A stretch of 51,764 nt of DNA from an uncultured Lachnospiraceae bacterium (GTDB lineage Bacteria > Bacillota > Clostridia > Lachnospirales > Lachnospiraceae): NCBI GenBank assembly GCA_900317755.1, contig ONHZ01000038.1:1-51764 (forward strand). Direction: 5' to 3'. Both the position numbers and the translations under genes were made by a program. The notes below the pieces were generated by a model, which saw only the letters and a program-made list of their open reading frames with translations, searched no databases and had not been told where the DNA came from. Numbering within the stretch: the stretch's first letter is position 1; each line of letters starts with the position of its first letter. This document shows, piece by piece, positions 26,036 to 35,744 of the stretch.

Positions 26036-26797
26036 ATGGACAACGGATTTAACGATAATCCTGAAAATACAAACGAGAACGAAGCAGCCGATGGTCAGCA
26101 GCCTAACGACCAGACAGGTCAGCCGAATCAGCAGATTCCAGATAATGGCAAGCCACCGGAAGGTTATTTCGGCAAAGTAAATCGAAACCAGCAGAATCCA
26201 AATGGGAATTTTGGACAACAGAATCCAGGCGGAAATTATGGGCAGAACTGGCAGAACAATCCAAATGGTTACGGCGATCCCTACAGTCAGATGGGGCGGG
26301 GAGTGATGAACCAGTATGGAAGGTATGACGGCTTCGGCGGACCTGCAGGAAATGGCACATATACACCTCAGCCGAAGGTCAGAAAAGAAGGCGGGGATGG
26401 CATTGCACTTGCAGCCATGATATTTGGAATTATTTCGATATGCCTCTTTGCAAGCTTCATCAATTTCTTCACTGCGATTATGGCACTTGTCTTTGGCATC
26501 ATATATCTAACCGGATATGTTGCGAAACATAAAAAGCAGGCTGTTTCCGGAATTGTGATGGCTGTTGTTTCTATTATATTGTGCTTTGTCGCCTGGGGGA
26601 CTTTCGTTTCAAGCCCGGTCATGAAAGGCATGATGAGCGAAGCAGAGAAGAATCCGAATTCGATGAGTACGATTTATGAGCAGGTTGAAGATTACGAGAA
26701 TGGTGAAATTACCTATCAGCAGCTTCTACAGAATCTGATGAATGGCAGTTCGAACAGCAAGAATTCAACCACTGATTCAGATTCAGCTGGAGATTGA
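26036..26797 (+). CDS. DUF4190-like membrane protein with Asn/Gln/Gly-rich N-terminus
   Basis: 253 residues. Residues 1-115 are disordered and rich in Asn, Gln, Gly and Pro (FGQQNPGGNYGQNWQNN). A two-to-three helix membrane block follows at about 122-195 (GIALAAMIFGIISICLFASF and SGIVMAVVSIILCFVAWGTF). The last 55 residues are a polar tail containing IYEQVEDYENGEITYQQLLQ and a Ser/Asn/Asp-rich end. GGAG precedes the ATG. Function unknown; a membrane-stress or envelope role is only a guess from similar architectures. Confidence 0.7.
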   Translation: MDNGFNDNPENTNENEAADGQQPNDQTGQPNQQIPDNGKPPEGYFGKVNRNQQNPNGNFGQQNPGGNYGQNWQNNPNGYGDPYSQMGRGVMNQYGRYDGFGGPAGNGTYTPQPKVRKEGGDGIALAAMIFGIISICLFASFINFFTAIMALVFGIIYLTGYVAKHKKQAVSGIVMAVVSIILCFVAWGTFVSSPVMKGMMSEAEKNPNSMSTIYEQVEDYENGEITYQQLLQNLMNGSSNSKNSTTDSDSAGD

Positions 26798-26848
26798 TTT
26801 GTTATGTTAATACCGGCACAAGCCGATGATATAGGAGTTTTTTAGAAA

Positions 26849-29800
26849 ATGTACAAAAAGGTAGACAACAGCCTAGATTTTGTAGGCAGGGAAAAGGAAG
26901 TAGAAGAATTCTGGAAGGAAAATGACATCTTCCAGAAGTCAATGGATTCCAGAAAGAAGGGGGAGACCTATACATTTTATGACGGCCCGCCAACAGCAAA
27001 TGGCAAGCCTCATATTGGACACGTTCTTACCCGTGTCATCAAGGATATGATTCCGAGATACAGGACAATGAAGGGCTACTATGTGCCGAGAAAGGCCGGC
27101 TGGGATACCCACGGACTTCCTGTCGAAATCGAAGTTGAAAAGTCTCTTGGTCTTGACGGCAAGGAACAGATTGAAGAATACGGCATCGAGCCATTCGTAA
27201 AGCAGTGCAAGGAATCTGTCTGGAAATACAAGGGGATGTGGGAGAAATTCTCTTCACAGGTTGGTTTCTGGGCTGATATGGAGCACCCTTATGTCACATA
27301 CGACAATGACTTCATCGAGTCAGAGTGGTGGGCACTGAAGGAAATCTGGAATAAGAAATTATTATACAAGGGCTTTAAAGTCGTTCCCTACTGCCCTCGC
27401 TGCGGCACCCCTCTTTCAGCACAGGAGGTTGCTCAGGGCTACAAGACAGTAAAGGAAAAGTCTGCAATCGTCCGCTTCAAGTCAAAGGGCGAGGATGCAT
27501 ACTTCCTTGCATGGACAACGACACCTTGGACACTCCCTTCAAATGTTGCGCTCTGCGTAAACCCGGAAGATAAGTACATCAAGGTAAAGGCTGTTGACGG
27601 CTATACCTATTATATTGCTGAAGCACTTGCTGACAAGGTCTTAGGTGCACTTCTTGAGGGAGAAAATGCCTGCGAGCCAACAGCAGATGGCAAGGCGTAC
27701 ACAGTACTTGAGTCGTACATCGGAAAAGATTTAGAGCATAAGGAATACGAGCCTCTTTATGAATGCGCTGCAAAGGAAGCAGAAAAGCAGCATAAGAAGG
27801 CGCACTACGTCACATGCGATGATTATGTCAGCATGGATGATGGTACCGGCATCGTTCATATTGCACCTGCCTTCGGTGAAGATGATGCGAGAATCGGAAG
27901 AAATTATGATCTTCCACTCGTTCAGATGGTCGATGAGAAGGGTTGCATGAAGCCTGAGACGCCATTTGGTGGCATGCGCTGCAAGCCAAATGAAAAGGAA
28001 TTAAAGAACGGCGCTATTTCAGCAGATCCAGAAGTATTAAAGGATCTCTCACAGAAGAAATTATTATTTGCTGCTCCAAAGTTCGAGCATGAATATCCGC
28101 ACTGCTGGAGATGCGACACCCCGCTCATTTACTATGCAAGACAGTCATGGTTTATTAAGATGACAGAGGTTCGTGACGATCTTGTAAATAATAATAAAAC
28201 CGTAAACTGGATTCCAAAGGGAATCGGCGAAGGCCGTTTTGGTTCATGGCTTGAGAATGTCCAGGACTGGGGCATCTCAAGAAACAGATACTGGGGCACC
28301 CCTCTTAATATCTGGGAATGCGAGGAATGCGGCTATACTGAGTCAATCGGCTCTAGGAAAGAGCTCGCCGAGAGAAGCGGAAATCCTGAAGACGAGCATA
28401 GAGAACTCCATCGTCCATACATTGATGAAGTTACATTTAAATGCCCTCACTGCGGAAAGACCATGCATCGTGTACCAGAGGTTATTGACTGCTGGTTCGA
28501 TTCAGGCGCAATGCCATTCGCACAGCATCATTATCCTTTTGAGAATAAAGAGGTATTTGAGAGACAGTTCCCTGCAGCATTTATTTCAGAAGCTGTCGAT
28601 CAGACAAGAGGCTGGTTCTATTCGCTTATGGCAGAATCGACAATCCTCTTTAATAAGTCCCCATATGAGAACTGCCTTGTACTCGGTCATGTCCTCGATG
28701 AAAAGGGACAGAAGATGTCGAAGTCGAAGGGCAATGCAGTCGATCCTTTCACAGCGCTTGACAAGTATGGCGCTGATGCAATCCGCTGGTATTTCTATGA
28801 GAATTCAATGCCCTGGCTTCCGAATAAGTTCTATGGCAAGGCCGTTGAGGAAGGCCAGAGGAAGTTCATGGGAACACTCTGGAATACCTACGCTTTCTAT
28901 GTGCTTTATGCTGACATCGATTCCTTCGATCCTACGAAGTATTCACTTGACAGAGATTCCATGACTGTAATGGATAGATGGATATTATCAAGACTTAATT
29001 CTGTCGTCGGCGAAGTAGATGATGACCTGTTTAATTACAGGATTACTGAAGCTGCAAGATGCCTTGAGGACTTTGTAGACGAGCTTTCAAACTGGTATGT
29101 CCGCCGTTCACGTGACCGTTTCTGGGCAAAGGGAATGGAGCAGGACAAGATCAATGCATACGAGACGCTTTATACCTGCCTTGTTACGATTTCAAAGGCA
29201 GCCGCTCCTATGATTCCTTTCATGACAGAGGAAATCTACCAGAACATCGTTCTTTCTGTTGACAAGGATGCGCCGGAGTCAATTCATCTCTGCGATTACC
29301 CTGTAGTCGATGAGAGCTTCATCGATAAGGATCTTGAAGACAAGATGGGATTACTTCTGAAGATCGTTACAACAGGCCGTGCTGCAAGAAATGCATCAAA
29401 TATCAAGAACAGACAGCCGCTTTCAAAGATGTATATTAGAAGTGATGAGAAGCTTTCTGATTTCTATATTGCAGTCATTGAAGACGAGCTTAATGTAAAG
29501 TCTGCTGAGTTCAAGGATGACCTTTCATCCTATACGACATATGAGATCAAGCCGCAGCTTAAGACCGTAGGTCCTAAGTACGGCAAGCTCCTTGGAAAGA
29601 TTCAGGGTGCATTAAAGAATCTCGATGGAAATTCTGCAATTGCGAAGCTTGATGCTGAAGGAGAAATCGCATTCCCTGAAATCGATCCTTCGGTTGTTCT
29701 TACAAAGGAAGACCTTCTCATTTCTCTTTCCGGAACAGAAGGCTATGCAGCAGCAGGCGACAGCGGGGTTACCGTAGTCCTTGACATCAATCTCACTCCT

Positions 29801-30061
29801 GAGCTCATTGATGAGGGCTTCGTAAGAGAAATTGTTTCGAAGGTTCAGACCATGAGGAAGGAAGCAGGCTTCGAGGTCGCAGACAGAATCAAGGTTTATT
29901 ATTCTGGAAATGACAAGATTTCTGAAATATTTAATAAGTTTAGTTCCGAGATTTCAAAGGAGGTTCTTGCAACAGAGCTCCTTTCTGAAGTCGGCGGTTC
30001 TTATACAAAAGACTGGAAGATAAATGGTGAGGCCGTAACTCTCGGCGTCGAGAAAAACTAA
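26849..30061 (+). CDS. ileS: Isoleucyl-tRNA synthetase, type 2
   Basis: 1070 residues. Class I synthetase charging tRNA-Ile with editing of valine. Seen: PPTANGKPHIGHV (HIGH), GWDTHGLPVEIEVEK, the editing domain with AWTTTPWTLPSN, GQKMSKSKG (KMSKS), and zinc-ribbon-like cysteines in CPRCGTP and ECEECG...CPHCGK. The length and the AGWDTHGLPVE form fit the eukaryote-like IleS2 branch rather than the about 930-residue E. coli type. That branch is known for low mupirocin sensitivity; for this protein it is inference. AGGAG precedes the ATG. The gap from the previous gene is only 51 bases, so no T-box leader is present. Confidence 0.97.
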   Translation: MYKKVDNSLDFVGREKEVEEFWKENDIFQKSMDSRKKGETYTFYDGPPTANGKPHIGHVLTRVIKDMIPRYRTMKGYYVPRKAGWDTHGLPVEIEVEKSLGLDGKEQIEEYGIEPFVKQCKESVWKYKGMWEKFSSQVGFWADMEHPYVTYDNDFIESEWWALKEIWNKKLLYKGFKVVPYCPRCGTPLSAQEVAQGYKTVKEKSAIVRFKSKGEDAYFLAWTTTPWTLPSNVALCVNPEDKYIKVKAVDGYTYYIAEALADKVLGALLEGENACEPTADGKAYTVLESYIGKDLEHKEYEPLYECAAKEAEKQHKKAHYVTCDDYVSMDDGTGIVHIAPAFGEDDARIGRNYDLPLVQMVDEKGCMKPETPFGGMRCKPNEKELKNGAISADPEVLKDLSQKKLLFAAPKFEHEYPHCWRCDTPLIYYARQSWFIKMTEVRDDLVNNNKTVNWIPKGIGEGRFGSWLENVQDWGISRNRYWGTPLNIWECEECGYTESIGSRKELAERSGNPEDEHRELHRPYIDEVTFKCPHCGKTMHRVPEVIDCWFDSGAMPFAQHHYPFENKEVFERQFPAAFISEAVDQTRGWFYSLMAESTILFNKSPYENCLVLGHVLDEKGQKMSKSKGNAVDPFTALDKYGADAIRWYFYENSMPWLPNKFYGKAVEEGQRKFMGTLWNTYAFYVLYADIDSFDPTKYSLDRDSMTVMDRWILSRLNSVVGEVDDDLFNYRITEAARCLEDFVDELSNWYVRRSRDRFWAKGMEQDKINAYETLYTCLVTISKAAAPMIPFMTEEIYQNIVLSVDKDAPESIHLCDYPVVDESFIDKDLEDKMGLLLKIVTTGRAARNASNIKNRQPLSKMYIRSDEKLSDFYIAVIEDELNVKSAEFKDDLSSYTTYEIKPQLKTVGPKYGKLLGKIQGALKNLDGNSAIAKLDAEGEIAFPEIDPSVVLTKEDLLISLSGTEGYAAAGDSGVTVVLDINLTPELIDEGFVREIVSKVQTMRKEAGFEVADRIKVYYSGNDKISEIFNKFSSEISKEVLATELLSEVGGSYTKDWKINGEAVTLGVEKN

Positions 30062-30088
30062 GTTTTTACTTAGAGAATGGAGGAAAGC

Positions 30089-32548
30089 ATGGAGAATGCA
30101 AAGTCTATTGACAAGGAAGAGTTCAAAAAAGAAGTACAGGAAAATGTAGTCAGACTTTACAGGAAGGAATTCAGTGAGGCAACGAATGAGGAAATATTCC
30201 AGGCCGTTTCTCTCGCTGTAAAGGATGTAGTCATTGAGGACTGGCTCAAGACTCAGAAAGCAATGGACGAAGAGGATCCAAAGATTGTTTACTATATGTC
30301 AATGGAGTTCCTTATTGGACGTGCACTTGGAAATAATTTGATCAACATCTCTGCTTATGACACAGTGAAGGAAGCTCTTGATGAGCTTGGCGTTGATATC
30401 AATGTCATTGAAGATCAGGAGCCGGATCCGGCACTTGGTAATGGCGGTCTTGGAAGACTTGCAGCATGCTTCCTTGATTCACTTTCAACACTTGGCTATG
30501 CAGCATACGGCTGTGGCATCAGATACCGTTATGGTATGTTCAAGCAGAAGATTGAAGACGGTTATCAGAAGGAAGTTCCGGATGACTGGCTTAAGAATGG
30601 CTATCCATTCGAGCTGAAGCGTTCTGAATATTCCTACGAGGTAAAGTTCGGCGGCTATGTAAAGGCCGAGCAGCATGCTGATGGCAGGACATATTTCACA
30701 CAGGAAGGCTACAGCTCAGTTCTTGCTGTTCCTTATGATATGCCAATCACAGGCTACAAGAACCATGTCGTAAATTCACTCATGGTTTGGGATGCTGAGC
30801 CAAAGCAGGTATTTTCACTTGATTCTTTCGACAAGGGTGATTATCAGAAAGCCGTTGAGGATGAAAACCTTGCGCGTACGCTCTGCGAGGTCCTTTACCC
30901 AAATGACTCTCATATTTCTGGTAAGGAACTGAGATTAAAGCAGCAGTACTTCTTCGTAAGTGCATCTCTTCAGAGAGCTCTTGAACGTTTCAAGAAGCAT
31001 CATTCAAATATCATGGACCTCCCGAAGAAGGTCGTATTCCAGATGAATGATACTCATCCTACTCTTGCTGTTGCAGAGCTTATGAGGCTTCTTCTCGATG
31101 AGGAAGGCTTAGGCTGGGATGATGCATGGGAAATCACAACTCACTGCGTTGCCTATACAAACCACACGATCATGGCTGAGGCGCTTGAGAAATGGCCAAT
31201 CGAGATTTTCTCAAGACTTCTTCCTCGTATTTACAATATCGTTGAAGAGATTAACAGGCGTTTCTGTCTTGACATCGAAAGAAAGTTCCCGAACGACCAG
31301 GGCAAGATCGCACGTATGGCAATTATCTATGACGGCCAGGTAAAGATGGCAAACCTCGCGATCTGCGCAGGCTTCTCTGTAAATGGTGTTGCAAGGCTTC
31401 ATACAGAGATTCTTAAGAAGCAGTCTCTCAAGGATTTCTACGATATGTATCCTGAGAAGTTTAATAACAAGACAAACGGTATTACGCAGAGAAGATTCCT
31501 CCTTCATGCAAATCCGCTTCTTTCAGCATGGGTAACACAGCATATCGGCGATGACTGGATTACTGATCTTTCAAAGATGCAGGGACTCAAGATCTATGCT
31601 GATGATGAGAAGGCTCAGGCTGAGTTTATGAACATCAAGTACCAGAACAAGGTCCGCCTTGCAAAGTACATTTATGAGCACAATGGCATTACAGTAAATC
31701 CACGCTCGATTTTTGATGTTCAGGTAAAGAGACTTCATGAATACAAGAGGCAGCTCCTTAACATCCTTCATGTCATGTACCTTTATAATCAGATCAAGGA
31801 GCATCCGGATCTTGACATCACACCTCGTACATTTATCTTCGGTGCGAAGGCTGCAGCAGGCTACAAGATTGCAAAGCTTACCATCAAGCTGATCAATAAT
31901 GTTGCAAAGGTCATCAACAATGACCAGTCCATCAATGGAAAGCTCAAGGTAGTCTTCATTGAGGATTACAAGGTTTCAAATAATGAGATCATCATTGCAG
32001 CAGCTGATGTTTCTGAGCAGATTTCTACTGCATCAAAGGAAGCATCTGGTACAGGTAATATGAAGTTCATGCTGAACGGCGCTGTTACCATCGGTACCAT
32101 GGATGGTGCGAATGTCGAGATGGTTGAAGAGATGGGCGAAGAGAATGCCTTCATCTTCGGCATGAGCGCAGAAGAAGTCATCGAGCACGAGAAGAATCAC
32201 GACTACGATCCTATGAGAATTTTCAATGAGGATCAGGACGTAAGAAAGGTTCTCATGCAGCTTGTAAATGGTTTCTACAGCCCGGAGAATCCAGAGCTCT
32301 TCAGGGACATTTACAATTCACTTCTGAATACACAGTGCACACAGTATGCTGATACATACTTCAATCTTGCAGACTTTAGATCCTATGATGAAGCACAGCG
32401 CAGAATTGATGAGGCTTACAAGGATCAGGCACGCTGGGCAAAGATGGCGATTATGAATGTTGCATCCGTTGGAAAGTTCTCGTCTGACAGGACGATCCAG
32501 GAGTATGTGGATGACATCTGGCATCTGGATAAATTACAGATGAACTAA
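30089..32548 (+). CDS. glgP: Glycogen/starch alpha-glucan phosphorylase
   Basis: 819 residues from ATG 30089. The upstream in-frame ATG at 30077 overlaps GGAGGA, which is the SD, so it is rejected. It releases glucose-1-phosphate from alpha-1,4-glucan. Seen: MSMEFLIGRALGNNL, DPALGNGGLGRLAACFLDSL, the FQMNDTHPTLAVAELMR segment, FDVQVKRLHEYKRQ and the PLP-lysine motif EASGTGNMKFMLNGAVTIG near 650. Full family length. It lies 27 bases after ileS, so co-transcription is likely. The stop is followed at once by fold-back element D. Confidence 0.97.
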   Translation: MENAKSIDKEEFKKEVQENVVRLYRKEFSEATNEEIFQAVSLAVKDVVIEDWLKTQKAMDEEDPKIVYYMSMEFLIGRALGNNLINISAYDTVKEALDELGVDINVIEDQEPDPALGNGGLGRLAACFLDSLSTLGYAAYGCGIRYRYGMFKQKIEDGYQKEVPDDWLKNGYPFELKRSEYSYEVKFGGYVKAEQHADGRTYFTQEGYSSVLAVPYDMPITGYKNHVVNSLMVWDAEPKQVFSLDSFDKGDYQKAVEDENLARTLCEVLYPNDSHISGKELRLKQQYFFVSASLQRALERFKKHHSNIMDLPKKVVFQMNDTHPTLAVAELMRLLLDEEGLGWDDAWEITTHCVAYTNHTIMAEALEKWPIEIFSRLLPRIYNIVEEINRRFCLDIERKFPNDQGKIARMAIIYDGQVKMANLAICAGFSVNGVARLHTEILKKQSLKDFYDMYPEKFNNKTNGITQRRFLLHANPLLSAWVTQHIGDDWITDLSKMQGLKIYADDEKAQAEFMNIKYQNKVRLAKYIYEHNGITVNPRSIFDVQVKRLHEYKRQLLNILHVMYLYNQIKEHPDLDITPRTFIFGAKAAAGYKIAKLTIKLINNVAKVINNDQSINGKLKVVFIEDYKVSNNEIIIAAADVSEQISTASKEASGTGNMKFMLNGAVTIGTMDGANVEMVEEMGEENAFIFGMSAEEVIEHEKNHDYDPMRIFNEDQDVRKVLMQLVNGFYSPENPELFRDIYNSLLNTQCTQYADTYFNLADFRSYDEAQRRIDEAYKDQARWAKMAIMNVASVGKFSSDRTIQEYVDDIWHLDKLQMN

Positions 32549-32549
32549 A

Positions 32550-32732
32550 CTAATTTACGTGCTCCCGAAGAACAAAACGATATACGCCTCTGGTGACAAA
32601 ACGTTTCTGCGTGGTGCGGTCCGTGTCGTAGGCAAAATTATATAAGAAGTATTGTCACGATTTTGCTTGCAAATATCGTGACAATACCGCTGAATACGAC
32701 GTGCGAGAGACAGCATTGTCCGTGCGGGAGCG
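32550..32732. repeat. Fold-back element D
   Basis: About 183 nt starting at the glgP stop. Ends GCTCCCG (32561-32567) and CGGGAGC (32725-32731) are complementary. The central hairpin TATTGTCACGAT / ATCGTGACAATA has a perfect 12-bp stem extended by TTTGC-TT-GCAAA (about 32650-32686). The right 77 bases equal element B except at three positions; the left 30 bases resemble element C. It ends 35 bases before clpX. Confidence 0.88.
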
Positions 32733-32767
32733 ACTGTTAATAGCTAGTATTTTAAGAAAGGCTATGA

Positions 32768-34318
32768 ATGGCAGAGAATAACGATAACATTATAGATACA
32801 GAATTCATGGAAGTGAATCCGGATGGGACGCCGGTGGATGGAACAAATGCGAATGTTCTATCTGAGACCGATGCGGCTGATAAGAGCGCAGAGGATAAGA
32901 GCGATGAGAAGAAGCCGGATGAGTATGAGAAGGTCTGCTATATTTGCAGGCGGCCGGAGTCTGTGACAGGAAAGATGATTGATATCCCTGGCGGGCTTTC
33001 GGTTTGTCCTGACTGCATGCAGAAGACTTTTGATTCGATGTCACGAATTCCTTTTGGCGGTGACAATTCCGGTGCGAATATCGACCTTGGGAATCTCCCA
33101 CAGTTTTCATTTATGAATCTGCAGGACCTGATGAGCGGCATGATGCCGCCTGAGTCACAGAGGCTGAAAAAGAAGAAGCCGAAGGCAGAAGGTGAAAAGG
33201 CAGTGAAGCCGGAGATTGACATTGACCATATGCTTCCACCTCATGCGATCAAGGCAAAGCTCGATGAATATGTCATCGGTCAGGAGCATGCGAAGAAGGT
33301 CATTTCCGTTGCGGTCTACAACCATTACAAGCAGGTCAAGGCAAATGAAAACCTCTTGAATGACAACAGCGATGGCGTCGAAATCGAGAAGTCAAATGTC
33401 CTGATGATAGGTCCGACAGGTTCAGGAAAGACCTATCTTGTAAAGACATTAGCAAAGCTTCTTGATGTTCCGCTTGCAATTACCGATGCCACATCTCTTA
33501 CAGAGGCAGGCTACATTGGTGATGATATCGAGTCCGTCGTTTCAAAGCTTCTTGCCGCAGCAGGCAATGATGTTGAGAAGGCTGAAAAGGGCATTATCTT
33601 CATCGACGAAATCGACAAGCTTGCCAAGAAGAGAAATGCAAATCAGCGCGATGTCTCCGGTGAGGCAGTACAGCAGGGAATGCTGAAGCTTCTCGAAGGT
33701 TCAGAGATTGAAGTTCCGGTTGGCGCTTCATCAAAGAATGCAATGGTTCCGATGACGATGGTCGATACCACAAACATTCTCTTCATCTGCGGCGGTGCTT
33801 TCCCGGATCTTGAAGACATCATCAAAGAAAGACTGAATAAGTCATCAGCCATGGGCTTCGTTTCAGAGCTTAAGGATAAGTACGACGATGACGAAAATAT
33901 TCTCGATAAGGTTTCAGTAGAAGACCTTCGAAAGTTCGGTATGATTCCAGAATTCTTAGGACGACTTCCTGTTATCTGTACGCTCCAGCCGCTTTCGACT
34001 GAGATGATGGTAAAGATTTTGAAGGAACCAAAGAATGCCATCATCAAGCAGTACCAGAAGCTGTTCAGATACGATGAGGTCGATCTTCAGTTTGAAGATG
34101 ACGCGCTTACTGCAATCGCAGAAGAGGCAAAGAAGAAAGAGCTTGGTGCAAGAGCACTCCGTTCTATCCTTGAAGATTTGATGCTTGACATCATGTATGA
34201 GATTCCGAAGGATGACAATATTGGAACGGTCATCGTGACGAAGGACTATGTCGAGCACAAAGGTGGTCCAAGAGTTCTGATGAGAACAGACGAAAGAAAG
34301 ATAATAACAGCAGGGTGA
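32768..34318 (+). CDS. clpX: ATP-dependent Clp protease ATP-binding subunit ClpX
   Basis: 516 residues, about 90 more than usual. An acidic N-terminal extension of about 52 residues precedes the zinc-binding domain (C57, C60, C80 and C83: CYIC...CPDC). A linker with low-complexity Met/Pro/Lys follows, then the AAA+ core with Walker A GPTGSGKT, Walker B GIIFIDEIDK, the RKKNAN-like pore region (KKRNANQRDVSGEAVQQG) and the sensor-2 segment GARALRSILED. It unfolds substrates for ClpP, which is not in this window. AAGAAAGG serves as RBS. It heads a run of four closely packed genes. Confidence 0.95.
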   Translation: MAENNDNIIDTEFMEVNPDGTPVDGTNANVLSETDAADKSAEDKSDEKKPDEYEKVCYICRRPESVTGKMIDIPGGLSVCPDCMQKTFDSMSRIPFGGDNSGANIDLGNLPQFSFMNLQDLMSGMMPPESQRLKKKKPKAEGEKAVKPEIDIDHMLPPHAIKAKLDEYVIGQEHAKKVISVAVYNHYKQVKANENLLNDNSDGVEIEKSNVLMIGPTGSGKTYLVKTLAKLLDVPLAITDATSLTEAGYIGDDIESVVSKLLAAAGNDVEKAEKGIIFIDEIDKLAKKRNANQRDVSGEAVQQGMLKLLEGSEIEVPVGASSKNAMVPMTMVDTTNILFICGGAFPDLEDIIKERLNKSSAMGFVSELKDKYDDDENILDKVSVEDLRKFGMIPEFLGRLPVICTLQPLSTEMMVKILKEPKNAIIKQYQKLFRYDEVDLQFEDDALTAIAEEAKKKELGARALRSILEDLMLDIMYEIPKDDNIGTVIVTKDYVEHKGGPRVLMRTDERKIITAG

Positions 34319-34329
34319 TTTGAGATTTT

Positions 34330-34782
34330 ATGAAATTATTTAATCTTTCAAATATCTCCCACTTTATGAATGCACTTTTGAAGGGCGATTCTTTTGATGA
34401 TTTCCTCGTGCAGGAGATTGTCATAAAGAATGGTCCTTCATTCGTTATTGAGGGAGAATATACAAAAGAAGAAGGACTGAAGACGGATTATTCTAAGGTG
34501 AAGAATCTGTGCTTTGACATGGTGAAAGGAAAGACGATGCCGAAGTCGATGAAATTTGTCCTTGCACTGTCACCCGAAAAAATTTCAGAGCTTATTACGA
34601 CCGGCGGGGTTGATGTAGATATTGATTCAGTTTCGAGCCTGTCAATTAATGTGCTGTTTAATGGAGAGGCACTTTCTGTTACTACCGGAACTTCGTTCAA
34701 GACATTTGTGATGGACAAGACTTTGGAGAAGGCGTTTGACGCCTATATTGAAGATATGATGAGTGAATATGGAGCATCATGA
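34330..34782 (+). CDS. Unknown conserved-type protein between clpX and ATP-grasp gene
   Basis: 150 residues. No signal peptide or membrane helix. A soluble mixed alpha/beta protein: MKLFNLSNISHFMNALLKGDSFDDFLVQE at the start (broken by the helical segment) and a central LCFDMVKGKTMPKSMKFVLAL with beta-rich SISSLSINVLFNGEAL-type stretches. It may belong to the DUF5721 group, recalled rather than verified. It begins 11 bases after clpX, and its stop overlaps the next start (ATGA at 34779-34782), so its product is probably made in step with the ATP-grasp enzyme. Confidence 0.65.
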   Translation: MKLFNLSNISHFMNALLKGDSFDDFLVQEIVIKNGPSFVIEGEYTKEEGLKTDYSKVKNLCFDMVKGKTMPKSMKFVLALSPEKISELITTGGVDVDIDSVSSLSINVLFNGEALSVTTGTSFKTFVMDKTLEKAFDAYIEDMMSEYGAS

Positions 34783-35744
34783 AAGCATATTTACTAGAAA
34801 AATATTCCGACATGAAGAATGCCTATACTGCTAATCGCCTGAAGAAAGAAGCAGAGAAACGAGGTATTGATTTTGAAATTGTAGGAGAAAGAGATATTGA
34901 AATTCATGACGGAGCTTTTTACATGGTTGGTGGAAACCCTGCTCTTCAAATACTATACTGGGGTCAGCTTCAAAAGGCCGATTTCTGCCTTCTACGCTCA
35001 AAAGAAGAAATAATATTAAAGCAGATAGCCGGCCTTGCAGAGCGTTTCATAAATCCCCTCGATAAATATATCAGATTTCTTGACAAGGGTGAAGAAATAA
35101 AGGCACTTCAGGATTCGAGTGTTCCAATGCCGGAACTGATCATGCCATTCTCCATTGAAGATAAAATCACAGAATATAAAAAAGAATTAGGAAATTTCCC
35201 TGGCTGCTTTAATGAGGGAGAATCGTACTTCATTGATGACATGATTGAGGAAATCTACTCTTTTGTAAAGGGCAGGCTCGGAAGTCCGTTCGTGATGAAG
35301 GGACTCAAGAGCTCGATGGGAAAAGAAATATTTCTCATCAAGGATTTTGATGCATTTAAATGTATAATAGAAAAGTTCCCACTCAATAAGCCTTTTCTCT
35401 ATGAAGAATTTGTAGAAGGCGGCAATCGTGATGTTCGTCTTTTCATCTTGAACGGTGAAATCATCGCTGCCATGGAGCGTGAAAACCGAAATGATTTCAG
35501 GTCGAATGTCGCACTTGGTTCCTCAGTCCGCAAAGTTGAAGTAACGGATGAAATGCGCTCAATTGCTAATATAGTTTACAAAAGAACAGGTCTCGATGTC
35601 ATCGGTCTTGACCTTCTTCATGGAAAAGACGGACTTCTTTTCTGCGAGCTCAATGTCATGCCCGGTCTTCAGGGAATCGAAGAAGCCAGCGGGAAAAATA
35701 TTGCCGGGGAGATAATAGATTTTGCAATAAAATGTCAGAAGTAA
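34779..35744 (+). CDS. RimK-like ATP-grasp amide ligase
   Basis: 321 residues. ATP-grasp fold of the RimK type: SPFVMKGLKSSMGKEIFLI (ATP-binding lysine), FLYEEFVEGGNRDVRLFILNGEIIAAM, FRSNVALGSS and the metal-binding C-terminus GLDLLHGKDGLLFCELNVMPGLQGIE (in the family the Glu and Asn bind Mg). Such ligases join an amino group to an acyl phosphate, adding amino acids to proteins, peptides or cofactors. The substrate cannot be read from sequence. It overlaps the upstream gene by 4 bases and the downstream ligase by 13, which points to a joint pathway. Confidence 0.85.
   Translation: MKAYLLEKYSDMKNAYTANRLKKEAEKRGIDFEIVGERDIEIHDGAFYMVGGNPALQILYWGQLQKADFCLLRSKEEIILKQIAGLAERFINPLDKYIRFLDKGEEIKALQDSSVPMPELIMPFSIEDKITEYKKELGNFPGCFNEGESYFIDDMIEEIYSFVKGRLGSPFVMKGLKSSMGKEIFLIKDFDAFKCIIEKFPLNKPFLYEEFVEGGNRDVRLFILNGEIIAAMERENRNDFRSNVALGSSVRKVEVTDEMRSIANIVYKRTGLDVIGLDLLHGKDGLLFCELNVMPGLQGIEEASGKNIAGEIIDFAIKCQK

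Noticed and set aside
28239-28964. 241-residue frame inside ileS
   Set aside because: Out-of-frame reading of a conserved synthetase region; composition is Ser/Arg-rich and nonsensical.
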